From a virus: a stretch of DNA of 26,123 nucleotides. The DNA lies in IMG/VR virus record IMGVR_UViG_3300033145_000203, positions 1 through 26,123 of that record; one strand, 5' to 3'. The notes beneath the pieces are model-generated. The model searched no databases. It was not told the DNA's origin and saw only the letters and a program-made list of their open reading frames with translations. Below, one piece after another: positions 6,496 through 15,006 of this stretch. Made by a program: the position numbers and the translations under genes. Each line of letters begins with the position of its first letter. Position 1 is the stretch's first letter.

Positions 6496-6499
6496 TTTT

Positions 6500-6805
6500 A
6501 TGCAGGAGGAAAAAACAGAGGTAGAAAGAAATAAAGATATATTAAATCAGGAGATTGGAAGGATTGATGTATATGACCGTTTATTACTCAACCCCGACTT
6601 TCAAATCTTCGAGAAAGAACTCATTGATAAAAAAGTTGAAATGCTTTTCGATATGCTTGAGACTTCCGAAGAAAAAGATTTGGGTAGAATTCGAGGTCAG
6701 ATTGAGGCCTTACGAGGAATTAAAAAAATATTCAGATTTACTCTTGCAAGAAAAGGAGAAATAAGAGAAAGAATGAACCTTTTAAATAAAGGAGGAAAAG
6801 GATAA
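6500..6805 (+). CDS. Coiled-coil head-module protein, 101 aa
   Basis: The product is almost entirely charged helix (RNKDILNQEIGRIDVYDRLL, then EKELIDKKVEMLFDMLETSE and RIRGQIEALRGIKKIFRF). Proteins of this size and shape commonly lie between portal and scaffold genes in phages with N4-gp56-type capsids; their job is not established, though an assembly chaperone is plausible. An AGGAGA site 10 nt upstream supports the ATG at 6500. A 5-nt gap separates it from the scaffold-like gene. Confidence 0.6.
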   Translation: MQEEKTEVERNKDILNQEIGRIDVYDRLLLNPDFQIFEKELIDKKVEMLFDMLETSEEKDLGRIRGQIEALRGIKKIFRFTLARKGEIRERMNLLNKGGKG

Positions 6806-6810
6806 CGTAT

Positions 6811-7596
6811 ATGGATAACGTTCAAGAATCCGCTACAACTACCCCGCAAGGACAAGTAGATGCGGAGACAAAGACGCCCGACACGTCAAGCGATGAAACC
6901 TCGCAAAACGATGCTGTTGGTGTCGAGCAACCAAAGACCCCTGAAAAGGGAGAATCTAAGGAAGTTGAAGAGAAGAAGTTTGAGATGCCTGAGAAGTTTC
7001 AAGGCAAGTCTGCCGAAGAAATTGCTCAATCGTATACCAAACTAGAATCTCAAAACACAAAAGTCGAAATGGAAAGGTCTGAGCTTGAAAAGCTCTTTGT
7101 GGACAAAACTGATGAGACCACCGAATCTACAAGTACACCTGAGAAACAGGTTGCTGATGATGTGAAATCAGTAATTGACCAAGCTCGCCCCGCTATACGG
7201 GAAGAGTTTAACAAATTACTATCACCAACCATCGCAAAACTGGAACTCACGGATATGCTTAATAGGCACGGTGATAGTTTCAAACAGGTTGCCCCACAAG
7301 TAGCTAATAAAGTAAAGGAAAACCCTTCTCTTTCGATGGAAGATGCCTTCAAATTAGTCAGTTATGACAACGTGAAGAGAACATCTCACACCCAAGGCGT
7401 TAATGAGGCCAATGCTAACGTAGAGGCCAAACAAAAAGCCCAAGTAGAAACAGCAAAACCATCTGGCATAAAACCAGTAGGTATTGATGAAGCTATTGCT
7501 GACAAGAATGTTGGCACAGCTGAAATTGCTGATGCTCTTGGACCAGAGTATGAAATGTTTAAAGAGATTTCAGACAGACGCTCAGGGAAGACATAA
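6811..7596 (+). CDS. Scaffold-like head assembly protein
   Basis: Scaffolds guide coat subunits into a prohead and are then lost. The 261-aa product has the usual signs: an acidic, low-complexity N-terminus (Thr, Glu, Gln rich, to about residue 55), then KFEMPEKFQGKSAEEIAQSY (about 56-75), a motif common in phage scaffold and head-morphogenesis proteins, then a helical central part. The C-terminal part ends in a short basic stretch (DRRSGKT), where scaffolds usually touch the coat protein. It directly precedes the major capsid gene. The start follows AAAGGAGG by 13 nt. The family assignment is by composition, motif and position. Confidence 0.75.
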   Translation: MDNVQESATTTPQGQVDAETKTPDTSSDETSQNDAVGVEQPKTPEKGESKEVEEKKFEMPEKFQGKSAEEIAQSYTKLESQNTKVEMERSELEKLFVDKTDETTESTSTPEKQVADDVKSVIDQARPAIREEFNKLLSPTIAKLELTDMLNRHGDSFKQVAPQVANKVKENPSLSMEDAFKLVSYDNVKRTSHTQGVNEANANVEAKQKAQVETAKPSGIKPVGIDEAIADKNVGTAEIADALGPEYEMFKEISDRRSGKT

Positions 7597-7621
7597 ATAA
7601 GGAGGTTAGAAGGCTAAACAC

Positions 7622-8773
7622 ATGGCATTTCCAAGTGGCACACCTTCTACTACAACCGCTGCTTCTTTAGGCAATACAATCACTTCTTACTATGATAAAG
7701 CGATGCTAGAATGGATGAGACCAAACTGGCGTTTCTATACTTTCGCAGCTAAGAAACCACTTCCGCAAAATGCGGGTTCAAGTGTTGTATGGAATAGAAA
7801 AGTTGCATTAGGACAACCTGGATTTGTTCTCTCAGAGGGCTATCCAATGTCTGGCAACAAGACTATTTCTACGAATAAAGTTTCAGCATTGTTACAGCAA
7901 ATCGGAGATACAGTTAATGTATCTGATTATGCAAGACTCACATCGGTAATTAACACTGATGCTTACGCAATGGAAATTATGGCTGACCAAGCCACAGATT
8001 CCGTTGAACAATACATCATTGAAGCTATCGTTGCTGACACACAAGTCAATCACTATGTAAAAGTAGATGGTGGACTATCAGGCAAAACAATCGGTGCGGC
8101 TAATGTAGGCGACCCTCGTCTATCATTACTCTCAGCAGGTATTAATGCCAGATTAGCATTATCAGATATTCGTGTAGCTGTTACTCAGTTACAGTCAGTA
8201 AATGCTCCTACTTATGATAACGAGAATAACTATCTCGGTATCGTTCATCCAAATCAACTTCAGACTCTATATTCTGACTCATCCTTTAGTGGTTGGGCAC
8301 AATATCAGAATCCTGAAAAGATGTATGACTATGAAGTAGGTAAGGTATTTAATTGTCGTGTAATGACTTCGACAAAAACTCCAATAGCTCCAGGTTCATC
8401 TTTATCAGCGGAAATGTTCTCAATGGATTCTGCCTCGGCATACAAGACGTATGGCATGGTAATATTCGGCAAAGACGCTTTCGGTGTTACAGAGATTGAC
8501 GGGGGCTTCAAGACTTATAAGGAATCTGGTTCTCAGAAATCAGACATTCTCAATATGCAGGATGTATATGGTTGGAAAGCCAATATTGCTTCTAAGGTTT
8601 TGAATCCAAGTGCAGTTTGTGTACTTTGGAATCAACTTGGAGAGAAAATCTATACGGGAGATAATGAAGATGTATTAGGAAACTCTGGGCGTTATGCCAA
8701 GGGTCATGGATGTAATGTCCTGTTCCCAAGTACATTGACAGATTTCTTCGAGACGATTTTCCAAGCGTACTAA
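7622..8773 (+). CDS. Major capsid protein, N4-gp56 family
   Basis: The 383-aa coat protein builds the icosahedral head (HK97 fold). Diagnostic for the N4-gp56 family are the beginning with a Ser/Thr-rich arm and ITSYYDKAMLEWMRPNWRFY, the PLPQNAGSSVVWNRK segment (about 48-62), TVNVSDYARLTSVINTDAYA (about 97-116), and the late FGKDAFGVTEIDGG (about 282-295). An AAGGAGG site is 16 nt upstream of the ATG and a second purine site (AGAAGG) is closer. It is followed by two strong hairpins, consistent with the end of a high-expression transcript. No tail-tube or adaptor genes follow; instead glycan genes begin. Confidence 0.93.
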   Translation: MAFPSGTPSTTTAASLGNTITSYYDKAMLEWMRPNWRFYTFAAKKPLPQNAGSSVVWNRKVALGQPGFVLSEGYPMSGNKTISTNKVSALLQQIGDTVNVSDYARLTSVINTDAYAMEIMADQATDSVEQYIIEAIVADTQVNHYVKVDGGLSGKTIGAANVGDPRLSLLSAGINARLALSDIRVAVTQLQSVNAPTYDNENNYLGIVHPNQLQTLYSDSSFSGWAQYQNPEKMYDYEVGKVFNCRVMTSTKTPIAPGSSLSAEMFSMDSASAYKTYGMVIFGKDAFGVTEIDGGFKTYKESGSQKSDILNMQDVYGWKANIASKVLNPSAVCVLWNQLGEKIYTGDNEDVLGNSGRYAKGHGCNVLFPSTLTDFFETIFQAY

Positions 8774-8786
8774 TGTAGTAGAAAAA

Positions 8787-8831
8787 CAAAACTCACAAGT
8801 TTTGATACTAGAGGGAACTTCGGTTCCCTCT
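8787..8831 (+). terminator. Tandem hairpins after capsid gene, second with UUCG loop
   Basis: CAAAACT (8787-8793) pairs with AGTTTTG (8798-8804) around CACA. Six bases on, AGAGGGAAC (8810-8818) pairs perfectly with GTTCCCTCT (8823-8831) around TTCG, the very stable C(UUCG)G tetraloop. The second hairpin is not followed by a T-run; the first ends in TTTTG, which is a weak tail. They lie 14-58 nt after the capsid stop and 13 nt before the first glycan-gene ATG. A role in termination, mRNA 3'-end protection or throttling of downstream expression is likely. Confidence 0.65.
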
Positions 8832-8843
8832 GGGACAAAGTTT

Positions 8844-9743
8844 ATGCGAGTAATGATTAGCGGGTCAAATGGTTTTATAGGTTCACATCTAATGGAGTAT
8901 CTTGAGAATAAGGGATACGAAGTTATTGGGTTGGACAACGGTAGATGGTCTACTAGAAGGATGCACAACACCGTAGAGGGTGATATTAGGGATAAAGGGT
9001 TAGTTGACTTACTTGTTTCTCAGGTAGACGAGGTTTATCATTTAGCGGCTCAGATTAATGTAGATTATGGGAATGAACACCCAGAAGAGACAGTAGATAT
9101 AAATATTCAGGGAACGCTTAATTTATTAGAGGCGTGTAGGAAGCACGGAAAGCGAATGATATTCGCATCAACCAGTGAAGTATATGGCAGTTCGCAAACC
9201 GAAAAAATCACAGAAGAACACCCCCTCGACTGTCAAAGCATCTACGCAGCATCGAAAGTCGGTGCTGATAGACTCTGCAAGTCGTACTCAGATGCCTACT
9301 CCGTGGATGTCCGCATACTTAGAAATTTTAACACGTTTGGACCTTACCAAAGGTTTGATAGTTACGGAGGAGTTATCTCCATATTCACGGATAGAGCACT
9401 ACGTAATAAACCCCCAATTATCTATGGCGATGGAGAACAAGAAAGAGATTACATCTGGATTACTGACGCTTTGGCAGGATATGAATTGGTTGCCGAGAAA
9501 GGAATACCAGGAGAGCCGATTAACGTGGGCTCAGGTTACACTGTCACCGTTAATAGAATCGCAGAACTTATCAGACGTTATACGGGATGTCCTGAACCGA
9601 TACATACAAAACCACGACCAGGGGAAGTCAGGAGGCTCTGTGCAGGAATCGATAAAGCCAAAAGATTAGGTTTTAATCCATCAACAAATTTTGAGAAACA
9701 TTTAGAGGAATATATTATATGGCGAAAAAGTTTGCTCTTATAG
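8844..9743 (+). CDS. NAD-dependent sugar-nucleotide epimerase/dehydratase (extended SDR)
   Basis: Acts on an NDP-sugar through a 4-keto step. The Rossmann motif GSNGFIG is at 7-13; the STSEVYG motif at 109-115 supplies the active-site Thr; YAASK at 134-138 holds the catalytic Tyr and Lys. The Thr-Ser-Glu form is seen in dehydratases and decarboxylases (GDP-mannose 4,6-dehydratase, UDP-xylose synthase) as well as some epimerases, so the substrate is not decided. ATG 8844 is chosen because it begins right at the Rossmann strand; a longer TTG start at 8802 would translate through the hairpins. The end overlaps the next gene by 25 nt. First gene of glycan island 1. Confidence 0.88.
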   Translation: MRVMISGSNGFIGSHLMEYLENKGYEVIGLDNGRWSTRRMHNTVEGDIRDKGLVDLLVSQVDEVYHLAAQINVDYGNEHPEETVDINIQGTLNLLEACRKHGKRMIFASTSEVYGSSQTEKITEEHPLDCQSIYAASKVGADRLCKSYSDAYSVDVRILRNFNTFGPYQRFDSYGGVISIFTDRALRNKPPIIYGDGEQERDYIWITDALAGYELVAEKGIPGEPINVGSGYTVTVNRIAELIRRYTGCPEPIHTKPRPGEVRRLCAGIDKAKRLGFNPSTNFEKHLEEYIIWRKSLLL

Positions 9744-10570
9744 GAGCAGGAGGGTATGTCGCCCCAAAACATTTAAAAGCAATTAAGGATGTAGGCGGTC
9801 AGCTAATAGCTGCCGTAGACAAACATGATTCATTAGGGATACTTGACAGTTACTTCCCTAACGCTGATGTCTTTACAGAGATAGAAAGATTTGAGAGACA
9901 TCTAGAGAAATTAAAACGACAAAATAACCCCGTAGATTATGTATCCATTTGTACCCCAAATTATTTGCACGATTCTCATATCAGGCTTGGCCTTAGAAGT
10001 GGTGCAAATGTTATTTGCGAGAAACCGTTAGTCATTAACCCTGATAATATTTGGTCTATAAGATATATTGAAAAAGAGACTGGTAGAAAAGTTTATCCAG
10101 TCCTACAGCTTAGACTACACCCTAAGATAAAAGAGTTAAAGAAAAGAGAATATAGTTCAGAAAAAAAAGTTAAAGTTTATTTAGATTACCTTACTCCTAG
10201 AGGTAATTGGTATGACGTTTCCTGGAAAGCTAAACCTGAGTTGTCTGGTGGAATGGCAATGAATATAGGAATACATTTCTTTGATATGCTTATCTACTTA
10301 TTTGGAGAGGTTCAGTTGTTTACCCGTAATAAATATTATAAGGAGATAACTGGAAGTTTAACCCTAGAGAAGGCTGAGGTTTCCTGGAGACTATCCATAG
10401 AAGGCAATGAACCAAAAAGGTTTATGTTAATAGATGATGAGGAGATAGATTTCACAGATGGATTTACTGATTTACATACAGAAGTTTATAAAGAGATATT
10501 AGAAGGTAGGGGTAACTCTATAGAAGATACCCATAGTGCAATAGAATTAGTTAATAATTTAGGAGGATAA
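9719..10570 (+). CDS. wlbA: UDP-GlcNAcA 3-dehydrogenase (WlbA/WbpB family)
   Basis: Oxidises C3 of UDP-N-acetylglucosaminuronic acid with NAD, the first step towards diacetamido-uronic acids. It is a Gfo/Idh/MocA oxidoreductase: Rossmann motif IGAGGYVAPKHLKAIKD at 8-24, EKPL at 101-104, and active-site NIGIHFFDML with His186. Several stretches (DYVSICTPNYLHD at 73-85, YPVLQLRLHP, RGNWYDVSWK) are close to the WlbA/WbpB subfamily as I know it, not just the superfamily. At 283 aa it is about 30 residues shorter than usual, with losses in the middle rather than of active-site parts. A GAGGA site precedes the ATG. The next two genes encode the following two pathway steps. Confidence 0.88.
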   Translation: MAKKFALIGAGGYVAPKHLKAIKDVGGQLIAAVDKHDSLGILDSYFPNADVFTEIERFERHLEKLKRQNNPVDYVSICTPNYLHDSHIRLGLRSGANVICEKPLVINPDNIWSIRYIEKETGRKVYPVLQLRLHPKIKELKKREYSSEKKVKVYLDYLTPRGNWYDVSWKAKPELSGGMAMNIGIHFFDMLIYLFGEVQLFTRNKYYKEITGSLTLEKAEVSWRLSIEGNEPKRFMLIDDEEIDFTDGFTDLHTEVYKEILEGRGNSIEDTHSAIELVNNLGG

Positions 10571-10571
10571 T

Positions 10572-11510
10572 ATGATACCACTACTAAGACCACCTATCAC
10601 AAAAAGTGATGCTAAGGCGGTAACAGAACAATTACTCTCTGGTCAGTTAGCTGGAGGGAAAATAGTTACAGTGCTAGAAGAAGAGTTTGCAGAATATGTA
10701 GGTTCTAAGTACGCTATCGCAGTTGATAGTTGTACTTCTGGATTTATTGCAGTTCTTCAGATGTTGAAACCGACAGTTATGAATATGCCGTCAGCAACTT
10801 ATATCTCGATAGCTAATGCAGCTAAACAGATGGGAGTTCAGATAAATTTCCGAGATGGTTGGGTAGCAGGTAAGGCTTATGATATTGTAACTGATAAAGG
10901 TATTATTGTTGATTCTGCTCATGTACTTGAATGGGGCGTTACACAAAAAAATAAAGAAGCTATTTGGTTGTTTTCATTTCATGCTACTAAACTTTTGGCT
11001 ACTGGTAAAGGTGGAATGATAACCACTAACTCAAAAGAACAATATAATTTTTTAAAGACATTAATAAACAATGGGAGAGTTTATGGTAATAATAGTTTTG
11101 AATTTACTGTTCATACTCCTGGGTGGAATTACTATATGTCTGATTTGGTCGCAGCCCTAGCACTATCTCAGCTTAAAAGATTAGATGAAACAAATAAGAA
11201 ACGGGATGAGGTTAAAAAATTATATGATAAATATTTAGTTTCAGATAAACGAGATAATTGGAGTAGATATATCTATCAGGTATGGATAGAGAATTTTAGA
11301 GAATTTTATAAATACGCAAAAGAAGAAGGAATACAAGTATCAAAACATTTTAATCCTATTCATAGACAACCAGCATTTTATACAAAACAAAATTTACCGA
11401 TAGCTGAGGAAATGGCACAGTACATGATTTCTATACCATTTTGGGCTGATATGAAAAAAGAACAAGTAGAAGAAGTATCTAATTTTATAAATAATTGGAG
11501 GGAAAAATAA
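10572..11510 (+). CDS. wlbC: PLP sugar aminotransferase (WlbC/WbpE type, DegT/DnrJ family)
   Basis: Transfers an amino group from glutamate to the 3-keto sugar made by the previous enzyme. The PLP lysine is Lys140 in SFHATKLL, followed by GKGGMITT; the PLP-ring Asp is Asp114 in VDSAH; the N-terminus [17 protein letters not shown] is typical. Length is 312 aa against about 360 for WbpE, the loss being mostly between residues 70 and 110, so it is a trimmed version. A strong site (TTAGGAGG) precedes the ATG, 1 nt after the previous stop. Family membership is sure; the exact substrate is inferred from its place between wlbA and wlbB homologues. Confidence 0.82.
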   Translation: MIPLLRPPITKSDAKAVTEQLLSGQLAGGKIVTVLEEEFAEYVGSKYAIAVDSCTSGFIAVLQMLKPTVMNMPSATYISIANAAKQMGVQINFRDGWVAGKAYDIVTDKGIIVDSAHVLEWGVTQKNKEAIWLFSFHATKLLATGKGGMITTNSKEQYNFLKTLINNGRVYGNNSFEFTVHTPGWNYYMSDLVAALALSQLKRLDETNKKRDEVKKLYDKYLVSDKRDNWSRYIYQVWIENFREFYKYAKEEGIQVSKHFNPIHRQPAFYTKQNLPIAEEMAQYMISIPFWADMKKEQVEEVSNFINNWREK

Positions 11511-11511
11511 T

Positions 11512-11967
11512 ATGACACAAGCACAAGATTTTTTCCAATACATGGTTTTACAAGGTGGTGAAGTTGGAGAAGAATCAAGGATAGGACATAATTGTGTTAT
11601 CTTTCCTAACGGAAAAGTTGGGAAAAGATGTAATATACAATGTAATACAAATATATATTACGGAGTAACTTTAGAAGATGATGTATTTATAGGTCCAAGT
11701 GCAACATTCACAAATGATTTAAACCCAAGGGCCTTTAAGCCTAAACCACCAGGTAATATGATTCCAACTCTTGTTAAAAAGGGTGCTTCTATAGGAGCAA
11801 ATGCTACTATTTTATGTGGTATCACTATAGGTGAGTATGCTGCGGTAGGAGCAGGAGCATTAGTAATAAAAGATGTACCACCTTATACACTTGTAGCTGG
11901 TAATCCAGCAAGGGTTATCAAAAAAATAACAAAGAATTGGAGCTTAACAAATAAGAAGAAAAAATAA
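11512..11967 (+). CDS. wlbB: UDP-3-amino sugar N-acetyltransferase (WlbB/WbpD type)
   Basis: Acetylates the 3-amino group to give UDP-GlcNAc3NAcA. The whole 151-aa protein is a left-handed beta-helix of hexapeptide repeats ([13 protein letters not shown]-type turns, then [33 protein letters not shown]) closed by [11 protein letters not shown], which is the usual C-terminal signature. The loop [15 protein letters not shown] and the following [15 protein letters not shown] match the WlbB/WbpD group. It starts 1 nt after the previous stop, in an unbroken wlbA-wlbC-wlbB-like series. The length is short compared with about 190 aa for WlbB. Confidence 0.85.
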   Translation: MTQAQDFFQYMVLQGGEVGEESRIGHNCVIFPNGKVGKRCNIQCNTNIYYGVTLEDDVFIGPSATFTNDLNPRAFKPKPPGNMIPTLVKKGASIGANATILCGITIGEYAAVGAGALVIKDVPPYTLVAGNPARVIKKITKNWSLTNKKKK

Positions 11968-11968
11968 T

Positions 11969-14194
11969 ATGGAGGACAAAAAAATAAGTGTAATCACACC
12001 ATCATATAATGATGGAGACACACTAAAACTACACATTGAGACATTTCTAGACCAAGATTACGAAAATAAAGAGTTAATCTTAGTTGATGATGGTTCAACA
12101 GATAATACTAAGAAAATTTTAAAAAAATATGAAAACAATAAAGAGATTAAAATTGTATATTTCGGGTCTAATCGTGGGGCTTGTCATGCTCGGAATGAGG
12201 GGGCAAAAATCGCTACAGGCGATGTGTATTCGTTTCTACCAGCGGATTCGTTCTTAAAGCCAGGGCTTCTTACAATATGGATGCAAATGCTAGATGAGAA
12301 TCCTGATTGTGGATTTATATATGGTGGTTATTCGTTCGTTGATAATGAAATAAACAAACCTACTTGGGATGGTGGAAGGATGGTAATGCCTTACCATTCA
12401 CAAGATTTTGATGTTCGTGAATTAAAGACTGCTAACTATATAGATGGCTCTTATCCTTTAAGAAAAGAGGTCTATTGGGGAGCTGCTAAGAAAATGGGTA
12501 TGAAAGACGGTTTATGGAATCCCCAGGTTAAATCCTTACAGGATTGGGACTTCTGGTTATCTGTGGTTGTAGATTATGGGGCTAAAGGAAAATATTATAA
12601 TTCCCTATTCTTCGAGACAACCATACCGCACGAAGGTGGCTTATCATTTGATTCTTCAAGAAATTGGTTAGGTAGGATAAAACAGATAAAAGCATTACAT
12701 AACATACCAGAATCTAAGCTTTGTGTTACTGCTCCTTGGGCTAAATTTCATGGAAAAGCTGTAGCTAAAGTATTAGATGCTGATTATCAAGAGTACCCAC
12801 CATATAAAGAACATGATTATAATGTAATTTATGTAGTAGGATTCTTCTGTTATAACTTTGAAGATGCCAAGGGACTATTCATGTCTCCTAAATTCTTGCC
12901 AAAAGTAAATGCTTTAAGGGCAAGTGGAAAATGGGATGGAGTATATCCACTAAGTAGGGGTAAAAGATTAATACATTTTATAGGTTCTGATATTCTAACA
13001 CTACACAAGATGACACTAGAGAGACTTGTTGCTGTAAGAGCATTTTTAAGGACTTGTGAAGTATTCTCTGAAATAGAAGCAACACAATTAGAACTAAAAA
13101 AATTAGGTATTGAATCTGATGTTGTACCTTTCCCACCAAAGAAATGGTATGACGTTCAACCATTACCAAAGAAGAAAGCAATAGCAATATATATTCCGAA
13201 AGCAAATGAATTGTTTTACTTCAGGCACGCTTTTCTAGGACTTGGTAAAGAAAAAGGATTAATACACATGATGCCAGACGTAGATTTCCATGTATTCGGT
13301 AATATACAAGAGATTGCCCCAGTAAAAGCAAAGAATTATAAGAATTGGGGTTATGTAGATGGAGTTCAAGATATTATAAAAGAAACATCTGCGATTATAA
13401 GGATAACCCAACACGATGGCTTGCCAATTAGCGTAGCTGAATGGATAGGTGCAGGTAGAAATGCTTTGACTACGGTTAAGATGCCACACGCTGACCACTA
13501 TAGTTTGCTTGAGTTTGGCAAGAGACATAATAATCAAGGCACAATGCCTCAATTATTAAAAGAACTTAAAGCTGCAATCTATAAAGTATTAGAGAAACCC
13601 CTCAATGAAGAGGGTGCTAAACATTATCGTAAATGGTTAGATGCTGATAAGTATAGAAATACTATCAAGGAGTATTGTACTTATAATGAGAAACGATATT
13701 GGGATAAAAGAGCAGACGCTTGGAACGAACAAACCGAAACAGATGTAGTAAAAAAGGACAAGCTACGAGGGATAATACAATCACTTAGCTTTGATTCTGT
13801 ATTAGATGTAGGTTGTGGTAATGGAAGATTTACTTCGATGTTTGATGATAAGGAATATAGTGGATTTGATATATCAGAACGACTGATAGAAATTTGTAAT
13901 GAGAGATTTCCTAAAAAAGATTTCTTTATTAGTTCGGTTGAAGAAGTTGATAAACACATGGAAGGCAAAGTTGATTTATTATTCTGCTACACAACACTAG
14001 AACACGTACCACATGAAAATATACAGAAAGCGATAGATGCCTTAAAGAAGGTTGGTAAGAATCTCTTGCTTATAGAGCCAAAGGATTTTGTACCTACTGA
14101 TAATTATTGTTTCAATCATGATTATAAGAAACTCTTTAACGTAAGGAAACGCTGGGGCATGGGAGATAAATGGGCTTATCTTATAAAACTATGA
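11969..14194 (+). CDS. Three-domain fusion: GT2, GT4-like and SAM methyltransferase
   Basis: A 741-aa protein with three enzyme-like parts. Residues 5-240: GT2 glycosyltransferase (ISVITPSYNDGD, VDDGSTDN at 39-46, SNRGACHARNEGA); the usual acidic metal site reads PADS rather than DxD. Residues about 283-540: a GT-B/GT4-like part with HFIGSDILTLHK and the late motif HDGLPISVAEWIGAG. Residues about 572-741: class I methyltransferase with motif I VLDVGCGNGRF near 611 and a CYTTLEHVP motif. Such a chain could add two sugars and methylate the end. No transmembrane segments are seen, so it is probably cytoplasmic. It follows wlbB by 1 nt, and its stop overlaps the next ATG as ATGA. Confidence 0.85.
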   Translation: MEDKKISVITPSYNDGDTLKLHIETFLDQDYENKELILVDDGSTDNTKKILKKYENNKEIKIVYFGSNRGACHARNEGAKIATGDVYSFLPADSFLKPGLLTIWMQMLDENPDCGFIYGGYSFVDNEINKPTWDGGRMVMPYHSQDFDVRELKTANYIDGSYPLRKEVYWGAAKKMGMKDGLWNPQVKSLQDWDFWLSVVVDYGAKGKYYNSLFFETTIPHEGGLSFDSSRNWLGRIKQIKALHNIPESKLCVTAPWAKFHGKAVAKVLDADYQEYPPYKEHDYNVIYVVGFFCYNFEDAKGLFMSPKFLPKVNALRASGKWDGVYPLSRGKRLIHFIGSDILTLHKMTLERLVAVRAFLRTCEVFSEIEATQLELKKLGIESDVVPFPPKKWYDVQPLPKKKAIAIYIPKANELFYFRHAFLGLGKEKGLIHMMPDVDFHVFGNIQEIAPVKAKNYKNWGYVDGVQDIIKETSAIIRITQHDGLPISVAEWIGAGRNALTTVKMPHADHYSLLEFGKRHNNQGTMPQLLKELKAAIYKVLEKPLNEEGAKHYRKWLDADKYRNTIKEYCTYNEKRYWDKRADAWNEQTETDVVKKDKLRGIIQSLSFDSVLDVGCGNGRFTSMFDDKEYSGFDISERLIEICNERFPKKDFFISSVEEVDKHMEGKVDLLFCYTTLEHVPHENIQKAIDALKKVGKNLLLIEPKDFVPTDNYCFNHDYKKLFNVRKRWGMGDKWAYLIKL

Positions 14195-14997
14195 GTAAAC
14201 CATTAGTATCAATAGTCTGTCCTTGCTATAACAAGGCACAAACATTAGGACAATCAATTCAGTCTATCATAGACCAGAGCTTTACAAACTGGGAGTTAAT
14301 TTTAGTAGATGATTGTTCCACAGACAATACCCAGGAGTTACTCAATACAATTCACTTACAGGATATTGATGAAAGTAATATAAGGAAGGATAGGCGAATC
14401 AAAAAGGTTTACCTCCCAATGAACATGGGAGTCGTAGCAGCATATAGGCAAGGGATTATGAAGGCTAGGGGTAAGTATATAATGTTTCATGATTCAGATG
14501 ATATGTCCTTACCAGACAGGATAGATAAGTGTTTAGCAAATATAGGAGACGCAGACGTGCTCTATCACGGATTATATCTGATAGCAAAACACGCTATAAA
14601 TCCGACAACAGCTAGGAGATATAAGACAGTTCAGGAGTGGACACCAGATAGAATTTATACAGAACAATATATTCCAGGAATTATCTTTGCAAAAGCAAGT
14701 CTATTAAAGAAGGTAGTTTTTCCCAAAGAAGCTAAAAACGCTTGGGACTGGATGCACCATATACTCTTACACCAGATGGGTGCTAAGTATGTAGCCTTAA
14801 ATGAAGGACTATATGAATATTTTAGATTCCCAGGAAACTCATTGAGTTATAGTAATGAAGTAAGTGGAGCACGACAAAAGTCCATAAAGTGGATTCAGCA
14901 ATATTTGATAAAAAATAAGATAGTAAAGAAAAATCATAAGTTCGGTAAAGGATTTATGGCTTATATTGGAGATAAAAAAGAACAACCTAATATATAA
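14191..14997 (+). CDS. Family 2 glycosyltransferase
   Basis: Transfers a sugar from an NDP donor (GT-A fold). The signature is complete: VSIVCPCYNKAQTL at the start, LVDDCSTDNT for the nucleotide, and MFHDSDDMSLPDRI for the metal. No membrane anchor is visible in 268 aa. The start is taken as ATG 14191, which overlaps the previous stop as ATGA; an upstream in-frame ATG at 14170 would add seven residues inside the previous gene. It is followed at 9 nt by the 2-epimerase gene with its own strong Shine-Dalgarno site. The acceptor is unknown. Confidence 0.88.
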   Translation: MSKPLVSIVCPCYNKAQTLGQSIQSIIDQSFTNWELILVDDCSTDNTQELLNTIHLQDIDESNIRKDRRIKKVYLPMNMGVVAAYRQGIMKARGKYIMFHDSDDMSLPDRIDKCLANIGDADVLYHGLYLIAKHAINPTTARRYKTVQEWTPDRIYTEQYIPGIIFAKASLLKKVVFPKEAKNAWDWMHHILLHQMGAKYVALNEGLYEYFRFPGNSLSYSNEVSGARQKSIKWIQQYLIKNKIVKKNHKFGKGFMAYIGDKKEQPNI

Positions 14998-15006
14998 GGA
15001 GGATAT

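Noticed and set aside
8802-8843. TTG start at 8802 for the first SDR
   Set aside because: The extension would be translated from the UUCG hairpin, while ATG 8844 begins exactly at the Rossmann strand.
9175-9669. 164-aa open frame inside the first SDR gene
   Set aside because: It is a shadow in another frame; the SDR frame carries all conserved motifs.
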